Source: Mariprofundaceae bacterium (lineage in GTDB: Bacteria > Pseudomonadota > Zetaproteobacteria > Mariprofundales > Mariprofundaceae). Taken from it: a stretch of 10,551 nt of DNA. The stretch is taken from NCBI GenBank assembly GCA_030950835.1, contig JAUZQU010000165.1:1-10551 (forward strand), written 5' to 3'. The notes beneath the pieces were generated by a model, which did no database searches, had not been told where the DNA came from, and saw only the letters and a program-made list of their open reading frames with translations. The position numbers were made by a program, and so were the translations under genes. The first letter of the stretch is position 1; each line of letters opens with the position of its first letter. Positions 1 to 6,286 of this stretch are shown one piece after another.

Positions 1-1127
1 ACAGAAGCAACGTTACCAAGTGTTCCAGGAGTAGCTGCAGTAGTTGCAGTAGTTGCAGTGCCAGCAACATCAGCAATAAACGCAATTGCATCTACAGCAG
101 GTGTAACTGTACTTGAGAAACCAGCTTTAACCAGCGTTGAACCAGAAACACTGTATGTAGCTAGTAAGTTATAACCATCACCAGCAACATCACTGTTACC
201 AACTACAGCATATAGACCTACCAATGCGCCAGCAACTTCACCTTGCATTTGCAAAGCAACGCCGTTAGACGCTTCTGAATAGTCTACGCCATTGTGGGTT
301 TGTGTTCCAGATACAGAGTAAACAGTTGCTACTGTATCAAATCCAGCAAGGTCGCCTTTCCAAGAAGCATCAAAAGAAGCTAGGCCTTGACCCAATTCCA
401 TGCCAGGGCCAGCGCCATTTTGAATGTTTGCGTCTGCTTCAGTGTTATTGATGAACTGAGCAACGCCAATATGAATCATATCGCTTGAAAAGTAAGCACC
501 GTAACCAGATACGCCTTGTTGGATTGAAGAGTTTGCCAAGAATCCAGGACGGAACTGAGAACCACGCGTATTGCGAATCAATGCGTTTGAAGGGTTGTTG
601 AAAGCATAAGCAGTACCTAAAGCATCAGTAGATGCAATTACCAAGCCTACTACACCGTCACCAGCTTCGATAGTTTGAATCAATTTATACGACAATGGTC
701 CACCAGACCACTCAGCCAAAGCACCAGTGTGCTCAGCTACGCGACCACCCATCAACAATGCAGCTTCATCAGGGTATTGGAATGCAGAATCAGTACCTGA
801 TTCCCAAAGATTTACTTGAGCAGGAGTTTTACCAACTACAGTTTTAGAACCCATACGTGCTTTGAACAACAAAGACGCGCCGAATGCTACAGGTAAAGAC
901 AAGTGATCATCTTCGATCAAGTCAGCAGAAGTGTCTACAAAACCGTTTGCACGGAATTCACGACCCATTGCAGCAAGACGAGGAATCGCTTGGAAATGGC
1001 AGTTTAAGCAAGCAGCGCCAGTTTGGCGTGCGAATGCTGGTACAGCTTCAGAGTTAGTAGGAGCAACTGATACAGAGGCAACAGCAGCTACAGCTAGAGA
1101 AGCAATAGTAAGAAGAATTTTCTTCAT
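1..1127 (-). CDS. Cyc2-like outer-membrane monohaem cytochrome/beta-barrel protein (3' end cut off)
   Basis: The reading frame is open from an ATG at 1127 to the window edge (375 codons), so the C-terminus is missing. Residues 1-28 form a signal peptide (MKK start, hydrophobic core, likely cleavage after NSEA). Next comes PAFARQTGAACLNCH, with one c-type haem site (C40, C43, H44), then a short GREFRANGF segment. The rest, from about residue 77, is rich in Gly, Ser, Ala, Val and Thr with alternating polar and hydrophobic stretches and few charges, as in an outer-membrane barrel. SLP near 77-79 and PDEAALLMGGR at 119-129 resemble what I recall of cytochrome-porin proteins in iron-oxidising and related proteobacteria. 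Cyc2 is the characterised relative and passes electrons from extracellular Fe(II) across the outer membrane. I call this Cyc2-like rather than Cyc2 because the barrel is incomplete and no alignment was possible. An AGGAT lies upstream but is unusually far from the ATG. Confidence 0.72.
   Translation of the reverse strand, partial: MKKILLTIASLAVAAVASVSVAPTNSEAVPAFARQTGAACLNCHFQAIPRLAAMGREFRANGFVDTSADLIEDDHLSLPVAFGASLLFKARMGSKTVVGKTPAQVNLWESGTDSAFQYPDEAALLMGGRVAEHTGALAEWSGGPLSYKLIQTIEAGDGVVGLVIASTDALGTAYAFNNPSNALIRNTRGSQFRPGFLANSSIQQGVSGYGAYFSSDMIHIGVAQFINNTEADANIQNGAGPGMELGQGLASFDASWKGDLAGFDTVATVYSVSGTQTHNGVDYSEASNGVALQMQGEVAGALVGLYAVVGNSDVAGDGYNLLATYSVSGSTLVKAGFSSTVTPAVDAIAFIADVAGTATTATTAATPGTLGNVAS
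31..57. repeat. 9-bp tandem repeat, three copies, inside the cytochrome-porin gene
   Basis: Three consecutive 9-bp units (gtagctgca, gtagttgca, gtagttgca on the plus strand) lie in the coding frame of the minus-strand gene. They encode an ATTATTAAT stretch around residues 357-366. Copies two and three are identical and copy one differs at a single base. Because the unit is a multiple of three, copy-number change would lengthen or shorten the protein without a frameshift. The segment probably lies in a loop of the barrel. Confidence 0.75.
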
Positions 1128-1155
1128 GTTATTATTTATCCTATTTTATTATATT

Positions 1156-1177
1156 TAATCTGACTAAGCAGATTATA
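1156..1177 (-). promoter_or_regulatory. Likely -10 box with overlapping palindrome for the cytochrome-porin gene
   Basis: On the minus strand a perfect TATAAT lies at 1172-1177, about 45 bases before the ATG at 1127. No good -35 hexamer is visible at 16-18 bp spacing, so an activator may be needed. A perfect inverted repeat, TAATCTG (1156-1162) and CAGATTA (1169-1175) with a 6-base spacer, overlaps the -10 box. It could be an operator or, since it also falls at the predicted transcript start, a 5' hairpin. The -10 is directly seen; its use as a promoter is inferred. Confidence 0.5.
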
Positions 1178-1428
1178 AAGTTTTGGTGTTGCGACTTCCT
1201 GCTAACCTTCCTCTTCGACCTGCCTCCATGTTGTTTGTACGCAGTTATGTTTGCGCCCAAATCAACGGTTGGTAGACAGAGGTTCCAGCTAGCTTTCCAC
1301 AGCAACGTGGCGAATAGTCGTCTGAAAATGCGGGTGGGTCAACCTGACACATTTGATGTGTGTGTTTTTAGCACACTTGTTTGATGTATGCGGGTTGCCC
1401 CATATCTATACATCCTGATAAACAGGCA
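1178..1428. other. Gene-free stretch between hicB and the cytochrome-porin gene
   Basis: No supported gene or recognisable tRNA, rRNA or riboswitch was found on either strand. The plus-strand frame from 1381 to 1635 runs antisense through hicB and is a shadow. The stretch contains small hairpin candidates: CCAC/GTGG around 1300, ACACA-TTTGA-TGTGT at about 1351-1365, GTGTG/CACAC around a T-rich loop just after it, and the nested repeat listed at 1383-1414. It probably combines the 3' end of the hicAB transcript with the upstream control region of the cytochrome gene. Confidence 0.5.
1383..1414. repeat. Nested inverted repeat downstream of hicB
   Basis: Outer arms GATGTAT (1383-1389) and ATACATC (1408-1414) enclose an inner GGG-TTG-CCC hairpin. 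It lies 14 bases past the hicB stop, where a terminator is expected, but no T-run follows on either strand, so it is not a typical intrinsic terminator. It could be an mRNA 3'-end structure or a protein-binding site. Only the symmetry is certain. Confidence 0.5.
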
Positions 1429-1761
1429 TTAAACTTGCACTGCTTGCTCCAAGGTTTCAGCCACGAACTGATTCAAACTTTCACCTTTGCTTTTTGCTGC
1501 AGCTACAATATTAGCGTGAAGGTCTGGGTTGATTCTCACATTAAACTTGCCCGAAAAGCGTTTGTACGGCTCAACACCATCCTCATCACACATATCCAGA
1601 AATACTTGCAAGGATGTTTGGCCCTCTTGATGTAAACCTTGAATATCAAGCGCATAAAAATCTGCGCCTCCATTCAAGCCTACAAATTCACCACGAAACA
1701 TATCCATATCTTCATCATAACTAATGGCTGCCTTTTGCCCGTTGATTAACATCATATTCAT
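1429..1761 (-). CDS. hicB: HicB-family antitoxin
   Basis: This is a 110-residue antitoxin of the HicAB type II toxin-antitoxin family. It should bind and neutralise HicA and repress its own promoter. The N-terminal part (about 1-65, with the segment MFRGEFVGLNGGADFYA) is the HicB partial RNase-H-like domain. The C-terminal part, from GKFNVRINPDLH to the end, is a ribbon-helix-helix DNA-binding domain (strand, then AAAKSKGESLNQFVAE helices). The ATG at 1761 is chosen because an ideal AAGGAGG lies 7 bases upstream; a GTG at 1764 is also in frame but only 4 bases from the SD. The ATG shares one base with the hicA stop (TGATG), so translation is probably coupled. Length and order (toxin first, antitoxin second) are normal for this family. 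Confidence 0.9.
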   Translation of the reverse strand: MNMMLINGQKAAISYDEDMDMFRGEFVGLNGGADFYALDIQGLHQEGQTSLQVFLDMCDEDGVEPYKRFSGKFNVRINPDLHANIVAAAKSKGESLNQFVAETLEQAVQV

Positions 1762-2012
1762 CACTTCACCTCCTTATCTTTCAACCACCTGCGAAGAGAA
1801 GCCACTGCTCCTTTGTCTGTTTTTGGTGAGGGATGAGGGCGATGGAAAACACGCCTATCATCAAACAAACGCACAATGACACGCGAGCCTTCACGCTCGC
1901 CAATCTCTGCCCCCAGCTCACGCAACAAAGCTTCTATATCCTTCCAATCAATATTGGCACTGGTGGGCTGCTTCAATATCAAGGCTAAAGTTTTTTGATG
2001 CTTTCTCTTCAT
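1761..2012 (-). CDS. hicA: HicA-family toxin (mRNA interferase)
   Basis: This is an 83-residue HicA-family toxin, a small double-stranded-RNA-binding-fold protein that cleaves mRNA when not held by HicB. Visible family features are the start MKRKHQKTLALI, IDWKDIEALLRELGAEI at 21-37, EREGSR at 39-44, VFHRPHPSP at 55-63 and KGAVASLRRWL at 67-77. In many HicA proteins a catalytic His follows Gly-Ser (GSH); here that position is Arg44, and the nearby histidines are H57 and H60. From memory this Arg form is common in the longer FHRPHP subgroup, so it need not mean inactivity. Start: the ATG at 2012; an upstream ATG at 2020 meets a stop after two codons. No clear Shine-Dalgarno is visible, which would fit low toxin translation relative to hicB. 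Confidence 0.9.
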   Translation of the reverse strand: MKRKHQKTLALILKQPTSANIDWKDIEALLRELGAEIGEREGSRVIVRLFDDRRVFHRPHPSPKTDKGAVASLRRWLKDKEVK

Positions 2013-2022
2013 GCGTTCATGG

Positions 2023-2040
2023 TACTAATAAGTAGTATTA
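2023..2040. promoter_or_regulatory. Candidate HicB operator upstream of hicA
   Basis: Two overlapping inverted repeats lie 11-28 bases before the hicA start: TACTA-ATAAG-TAGTA (2023-2037) and TAATA-AGTAG-TATTA (2026-2040). HicB proteins with a ribbon-helix-helix domain bind short palindromes in their own promoters, so the position is right for autoregulation. No convincing -35/-10 pair could be assigned nearby. The symmetry is seen; the function is inferred. Confidence 0.4.
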
Positions 2041-2349
2041 TTTCAAGGGCTTTCTGTTCAACATGTACAAGCTATACTTTAAGCTCGGCAAGATAACGAT
2101 GCCTTAACGATGTGCTAACACCAGCTTCTTCATCACGCGCGGTGTCTCAAGCTCTTGATGTAAGGGTAGTGGTAGCAACAGTTGATTGTCCATCTGCTCA
2201 AATATTGCCTTTTTTGACGTCTTGTGAAGACATGGCTTCAAAAAGGGGCGTATTTGACGATGAGCGTTGTAGGAAGTATGTAGCGCTGTCATGAGGCAAG
2301 CTGCATATTGACGCGCAGTACGGATGACTTGAGTAGGCTCAATTACACC
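2041..2349. other. About 300 bp with no supported gene
   Basis: Overlapping short open frames occur on both strands: minus 2104-2292 (62 codons) and plus 2112-2294 (60 codons). Neither has a Shine-Dalgarno or a recognisable motif. The minus frame is open upstream to a stop near 2350 without a further standard start, so it could be the remnant of a longer gene, but I cannot name a parent family. A direct repeat TAACGATG occurs at 2094-2101 and 2105-2112. No integron attC-like pair of boxes and no insertion-sequence ends were found. Confidence 0.4.
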
Positions 2350-2532
2350 TTATTTTCTGCCTCCAAAAATAAGCCAATATACACCGATCAATACCGTTGG
2401 GCACCAAATAAACATACGGTGTACTGTATAATTAGGCCAGTCGATACCAAACATACTATCGATGGAGAAAAGTAATATCCATATCATCAATATACCAATC
2501 AATATGCTTTTTATATATTGTTGTTTCATCAT
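2350..2532 (-). CDS. Small two-helix membrane protein of unknown function
   Basis: This is a 60-residue protein with two predicted membrane helices, about residues 8-27 (ILIGILMIWILLFSI core) and 40-56 (rich in W, V, I and L). A short linker (DSMFGIDWPNYTVHR) joins them and a basic GGRK tail ends the protein. The MKQQYIK N-terminus and the basic tail suggest both ends are cytoplasmic. AGGGG sits 5 bases before the ATG at 2532; a second ATG follows directly. I do not recognise the family. It lies beyond the ccoP terminator, so it is probably a separate transcription unit rather than part of the oxidase operon. Support is the ribosome-binding site and the coherent hydrophobic pattern only. Confidence 0.55.
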   Translation of the reverse strand: MMKQQYIKSILIGILMIWILLFSIDSMFGIDWPNYTVHRMFIWCPTVLIGVYWLIFGGRK

Positions 2533-2568
2533 GTTACCCCTGTCTAACCTCAGAACCCAGCACGTTTA

Positions 2569-2601
2569 GGCTTTACCCGTTTAAAGCCAGGTCTTCTGAC
2601 C
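2569..2601. repeat. Two adjacent small hairpins between ccoP terminator and the 60-aa gene
   Basis: GGCTTTA (2569-2575) pairs with TAAAGCC (2582-2588) across a 6-base loop. Immediately after, GGTC (2591-2594) pairs with GACC (2598-2601 region) around TTCT. They lie upstream of the minus-strand small gene and just past the strong terminator. They have no T-run of their own and their role is unknown. Confidence 0.45.
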
Positions 2602-2619
2602 CAGCTTTGTATCTCAAGC

Positions 2620-2649
2620 AAAAAAAAGGCGACCCAAAGGCCGCCTTTT
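2620..2649 (-). terminator. Intrinsic terminator of the ccoNOQP operon
   Basis: Read on the minus strand, an 8-bp stem AAAAGGCG/CGCCTTTT (2642-2649 with 2624-2631) is followed by a run of eight T's (2620-2627). The loop can be extended by two more G-C pairs after a single mismatch. The stem begins 25 bases past the ccoP stop. Transcription from the left would meet only four T's, so termination should be much stronger for the cco operon direction. Confidence 0.9.
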
Positions 2650-2674
2650 AAATATTTACACGAGAAGACTAACG

Positions 2675-3826
2675 TTAAACAGCTTCATCCATGCTTGTTT
2701 CAGCAGTGGTTTCATCCATCATATCTTCTTCGATTTCTTCAGGCTCCATAGGTTCTTCAGCCATGCCACCACCGAGTTGATGGACACGTACAGCTAAGAT
2801 TTTGATGCTTGTGGCATCAAGTTTACCTGCAAATGAAGGCATTTTACCCGTGCGACCTTGAGTAATGGTCTCCGTAATCGTTGCTAGAGAGCCACCAAAA
2901 CGCCAAATGCCGTCCGTTAAGTTCACTGCGCCACCATCAAAGTCGTAGTTTGCCATTGAACCTTGAGCATTGGCACCATGACAAGCCGAACATGTTTCTT
3001 GAAACAAGGCATTAGCAGGAAGGAAAGACTCACCTTTGGTCAACATGCCATCATTGTCCAACTCAGCATCACCTGTAGACAAAGCCACCACAAAATCTGC
3101 CAATTCCGACACATTTGCTGCAGTTAAGTCATCATTTCCACCTTTAGCAGGCATAGATGCTTCTCGACCATCTGTAATCGTTTCCACGATTTTCTCTGAC
3201 CAACCACCAAACAACCAATCATCATCGGTCAGATTAGGAAATGAATTACCAGGGTGTGTTTCATTTAAGTTACCTTGACCACCAGAGGAGTGGCAAGCGG
3301 CACAGCTATCACCAAACAACACACGAGAGCGACCCATAGCAAAAGCAAGCATATCATCATCTGCGATGATTTCATCTACACTCATGCTGTCCAGTTTCGC
3401 CATAGACGTAGCACGCACGGCTTCAATGTCTGCCACATTATCACGCATTTCATTGATTGCAGTCCAACCATCTTGATACTTTAAATCACCAGCTTTAATG
3501 GTCAATTCGTTATGACCTTTGGCAACCAAGACATCAATTTCAGCCTGCGTCCACTCTTCACCTTGATAATAAGGGTTATCACTGATGATGCCCATAATAC
3601 CTTTGGTATGACCGTGTACAAATACTTCCATGCCAGTTACACCATTCACCACCTCTTGAACTTTATTATTCATAGGTGTTGATGGGTAAATGATATAATA
3701 ACAAGTCACAAAAGTCAGACCAGCGTAAAAACCAAGTGCCCACCACTTTGGTGGTTTATTGGTTAATTCTCTGATCCCATCCCACTCATGGCCTGTGGTG
3801 CCATCATTCGGAGTATGATCACTCAT
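2675..3826 (-). CDS. ccoP: cbb3-type cytochrome c oxidase dihaem subunit III
   Basis: CcoP is the membrane-anchored dihaem cytochrome c that takes electrons from soluble donors and passes them to CcoO. The protein has 383 residues. One N-terminal membrane helix lies at about 28-48 (after NKPPKWW, a CcoP hallmark). Two c-type haem domains follow: CAACH at 175-179 with probable axial Met225 (SMPAKGG), and CSACH at 279-283 with probable axial Met329 (KMPSF). The C-terminus carries about 28 strongly acidic residues after the last helix, beyond the usual end of the domain. The ATG at 3826 is chosen over the in-frame ATG at 3904 because GAGGAGGG lies 5 bases upstream, the helix then has its normal position, and the extra 26 basic residues of the longer version would only restate the ccoQ coding region in another frame. 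The start overlaps the end of ccoQ by 8 bases. Confidence 0.97.
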   Translation of the reverse strand: MSDHTPNDGTTGHEWDGIRELTNKPPKWWALGFYAGLTFVTCYYIIYPSTPMNNKVQEVVNGVTGMEVFVHGHTKGIMGIISDNPYYQGEEWTQAEIDVLVAKGHNELTIKAGDLKYQDGWTAINEMRDNVADIEAVRATSMAKLDSMSVDEIIADDDMLAFAMGRSRVLFGDSCAACHSSGGQGNLNETHPGNSFPNLTDDDWLFGGWSEKIVETITDGREASMPAKGGNDDLTAANVSELADFVVALSTGDAELDNDGMLTKGESFLPANALFQETCSACHGANAQGSMANYDFDGGAVNLTDGIWRFGGSLATITETITQGRTGKMPSFAGKLDATSIKILAVRVHQLGGGMAEEPMEPEEIEEDMMDETTAETSMDEAV

Positions 3827-3980
3827 GTTTTCCCTCCTCGGAAATAGTTTTATTATCCTCTTCTTTATCGAAGATAATGTTTTTTTGATCTTCATATTCT
3901 TCATCCTTCATACGGAAGAAAGCGAAATACGCCGCCGCCGTACAAAGGAGGATAAGAACAGTTAATGTTCCAAAACTCAT
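3819..3980 (-). CDS. ccoQ: cbb3-type oxidase small subunit CcoQ
   Basis: This is a 53-residue protein between ccoO and ccoP: MSFGTLTVLILLCTAAAYFA gives a single membrane helix (about 3-22), followed by a highly charged cytoplasmic tail containing FRMKDEEYED and KEEDNK. That is the CcoQ layout of one helix plus charged tail at the standard place in ccoNOQP operons. CcoQ stabilises the assembled oxidase, particularly the CcoP interaction in some species. Sequence conservation in this family is low, so the call rests on size, topology and position. The ATG is 3 bases past the ccoO stop; the TGA falls inside the ccoP start region (ATGAGTGA), indicating translational coupling. An AAG-rich SD is not obvious, and coupling from ccoO is likely. 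Confidence 0.88.
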   Translation of the reverse strand: MSFGTLTVLILLCTAAAYFAFFRMKDEEYEDQKNIIFDKEEDNKTISEEGKHE

Positions 3981-3983
3981 GGC

Positions 3984-4844
3984 TTACTTCCGATAAGGCT
4001 GACCGAATTTATCATGATAATAATCGACCCCCTCTTCAAAGTGAACATGTGTTCCAAGCTGTTGTAAGTAAGCAATCAATGCGTCTAGTTCAGTGACATC
4101 AGATGCATCACCATCAAAAGCACGAACATTCAGCTCGGTTGGTTCAAAAGAATCCGTCCAAGTGACAATAGTATCATCGCCCTCGTTCACTGAACCCCAA
4201 GCTTTACGCTCATAACGCGCACGAAGATCATCTTCGCCATCACCATCATCCACAGCTGCTTGTGCTTTGATATCAACGGCAAAATTTGCAATATCATCGT
4301 TGCTGTATGGCACATTCATGCTTTTCAACACCTGCATACGCTTCGCTGTTCTACTGGTATCCAATACCGTCTCTTCTAACCAAACATAGTTGGGCATCAC
4401 AGACTCAGGAACCACGGAACGCGGCTTACGCATATGTTGCACATGCCATGCGTCGGTATATTTCTCACCCAAACGGGCAACATCAGGACCTGTACGCTTA
4501 GAACCCCAAACGAAGTTATGATCATAACCTGACTCAACAGCCAACGAGAAGTGACCATAGCGTTCTTTTTCATCACGGAAAGGACGAATCATTTGTGAGT
4601 GACACAAGAAACAACCTTCGCGACGATAGATCGCAAATCCTTCAAGCTCCAATGGCGTCAAAGGGCGAACGCCCTCCACCGCTGGTTCGGAGTCATCAAG
4701 ATAGAATGCAGGCACAATCTCAACAATACCACCAACCGCTACCAAGATAGCTACAAATACTGCCAAAATAGGCAGGCTTTGCTCGATGGTATCATGAGGA
4801 ATGCCTCGAATCATACCTTTACCTTTTTTGTACTCTTCTGACAT
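3984..4844 (-). CDS. ccoO: cbb3-type cytochrome c oxidase monohaem subunit II
   Basis: CcoO is the membrane-bound monohaem cytochrome c that hands electrons to the CcoN haems. Its 286 residues show an N-terminal membrane helix (about 22-48), EGCFLCHSQMIRPFRDE with the haem site C78-C81-H82, ERYGHFS and WGSKRTGPDVARLG (113-126), and VVPESVMPNY with the probable axial Met150. It ends with the family's ELDALIAYLQQLGTH (252-266). Between the NVPYSNDDI region (177-185) and that last helix there is an acidic stretch of about 50 residues (about 195-247) that I do not recall from ordinary CcoO, which explains the longer than usual length. AAGGAG lies 7 bases before the ATG, and the ccoN stop falls inside this ribosome-binding site. 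Confidence 0.96.
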   Translation of the reverse strand: MSEEYKKGKGMIRGIPHDTIEQSLPILAVFVAILVAVGGIVEIVPAFYLDDSEPAVEGVRPLTPLELEGFAIYRREGCFLCHSQMIRPFRDEKERYGHFSLAVESGYDHNFVWGSKRTGPDVARLGEKYTDAWHVQHMRKPRSVVPESVMPNYVWLEETVLDTSRTAKRMQVLKSMNVPYSNDDIANFAVDIKAQAAVDDGDGEDDLRARYERKAWGSVNEGDDTIVTWTDSFEPTELNVRAFDGDASDVTELDALIAYLQQLGTHVHFEEGVDYYHDKFGQPYRK

Positions 4845-4855
4845 ATCTAATCTCC

Positions 4856-6286
4856 TTATGCTGCTTTGGCTACGTCAAACGGTTCATTTGTACCCGCTTT
4901 GACTGCACCAACAGTTTTTAATGTATTAAATAGCATAATGCAGAAGCCACAGAATACGAGGAATCCACCAAGCGCACGCAAGGCATAAAACGGATGCATC
5001 GCAGCTACAGAGTCAGCAAAGGTATATACCAAGTTGCCGTATTCATCAAATGCACGCCACATCAAACCTTGCAACACACCTGAACCCCACATTGCTGTGA
5101 TATAAAGCACTGCACCAGTTAAGTGAACCCAGAAATGCATATTGACCAATTTCGCAGACCACATTTCAGTATTCCACATGCGTGTAATCATGTGATACAT
5201 CGCACCAATCGCAATCATAGCATTCCAGCCCAAAGCACCCGAATGCACATGACCAATGGTCCAATCCGTGTAATGCGAAAGCGCATTTACAGATTTAGTA
5301 CCCATCAATGGGCCTTCAAATGTAGACATGCCGTAGAATGCAAGTGCCACAACCATGAAGCGCATTACAGGGTCAGTACGCAACTTATCCCAAGCACCAG
5401 ACATGGTCATCATACCGTTAATCATACCACCCCATGATGGGAAGATAAGTGCAATCGACATACCCGCACCTAGCGACAACGTCCAATCAGGAATTGCTGT
5501 GTAGTGAAGGTGATGTGCGCCAACCCATACATACAAGAAAGTCAAAGACCAAAAATGCAAGATGGATAAACGGTAAGAATAGATAGGACGGTTGGCATGT
5601 TTAGGTACGAAGTAATACATCACACCAATGAAACCCGCAGTTAAGAAGAAACCAACGGCATTATGTCCCCACCACCACTGTGTCATGGCATCATGAATAC
5701 CAGAGTATGCAGAATAAGAGAATGTGAAATCAACAGGGATACACATGCCATTAAAGACGAAGATGTAAGTCACCATGAACAACATGGTCATGAAGAACCA
5801 GTTACCCACATAAATGTGCGACATTTTACGCGCAGCAATCGTGCCCAAGAAAGTAATCGTCATGAAGATCCATGATGTTGCCATGATCAAGTCAATCCAC
5901 CATTCAGGCTCATGATATTCTTTGGATTGCGTCATGCCCATAGGTAAAGTTACCCAGATACAAAGTATAGCTACAAGCCACAAAGCTACAGCTGCCCATG
6001 CAAGTTTCTCAAAGCGAATGCGTGCATGTGAAGTGTGTTGCACCATGTAAAGCCCTGCTCCATAAAGCAAGAAACCACCAAAACCAAAGATGACTGTGTT
6101 GGTATGCACAGGACGCAAACGACCAAAGCTGATTTCAGCGATGTCAGCGTTCAACCACGGAAAGGCAAGTTCTAAGGCGATGTATGTACCAATAGCAGTA
6201 CCAATCACACCCATAATAATGCCCGTAATGACACAGAATTTCACTATGTCGTAATTATATTGTTCTTTTTCGGCTACAGAACTCAC
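4856..6286 (-). CDS. ccoN: cbb3-type cytochrome c oxidase catalytic subunit I
   Basis: CcoN is the haem-copper catalytic subunit that reduces O2 to water and pumps protons in the inner membrane. It has 476 residues of the expected length and about twelve membrane helices. Visible ligands are H61 in RPVHTNT (low-spin haem b), H208 in WWWGHNAVGFF and H258/H259 in GAHHLHYTA (CuB), and H346/H348 in IGHVHSGALGWN (haems b3 and b). Y252 lies 44 residues after H208, the spacing of the Tyr-His cross-link known in cbb3 enzymes. E324 in STFEGP is the conserved glutamate. The start is a GTG at 6286 with GGAGG 9 bases upstream; it overlaps the stop of the preceding small gene by 4 bases (GTGA), so the two are probably translated together. 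No key residue is missing. Confidence 0.98.
   Translation of the reverse strand: MSSVAEKEQYNYDIVKFCVITGIIMGVIGTAIGTYIALELAFPWLNADIAEISFGRLRPVHTNTVIFGFGGFLLYGAGLYMVQHTSHARIRFEKLAWAAVALWLVAILCIWVTLPMGMTQSKEYHEPEWWIDLIMATSWIFMTITFLGTIAARKMSHIYVGNWFFMTMLFMVTYIFVFNGMCIPVDFTFSYSAYSGIHDAMTQWWWGHNAVGFFLTAGFIGVMYYFVPKHANRPIYSYRLSILHFWSLTFLYVWVGAHHLHYTAIPDWTLSLGAGMSIALIFPSWGGMINGMMTMSGAWDKLRTDPVMRFMVVALAFYGMSTFEGPLMGTKSVNALSHYTDWTIGHVHSGALGWNAMIAIGAMYHMITRMWNTEMWSAKLVNMHFWVHLTGAVLYITAMWGSGVLQGLMWRAFDEYGNLVYTFADSVAAMHPFYALRALGGFLVFCGFCIMLFNTLKTVGAVKAGTNEPFDVAKAA

Noticed and set aside
931..1158. 75-codon plus-strand frame near the start of the cytochrome-porin gene
   Set aside because: It is antisense to the signal peptide and haem region of a well-supported gene and is explained as its shadow.
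1346..1380. Intrinsic terminator on the plus strand (ACACA/TGTGT stem followed by TTTTT)
   Set aside because: The stem is short and AT-rich, and no plus-strand gene lies upstream that would need terminating.
1381..1635. 84-codon plus-strand frame over hicB
   Set aside because: It runs antisense to hicB and begins inside a nested inverted repeat, with no ribosome-binding site.
2104..2292. 62-codon minus-strand frame between hicA and the small membrane protein gene
   Set aside because: It has no Shine-Dalgarno and no recognisable motif, and a similarly long frame lies opposite on the plus strand. At best it is a remnant, so it is only mentioned in the gene-free entry.
2041..2600. Integron cassette array (hicAB plus small unknown genes between short repeats)
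   Set aside because: Isolated matches to core-site boxes were seen, but no paired attC-like structure was found.
3827..3904. N-terminal extension of ccoP to an ATG at 3904
   Set aside because: The extra 26 basic residues come from reading the ccoQ coding region in another frame; the ATG at 3826 has a strong ribosome-binding site and gives the normal CcoP N-terminus.
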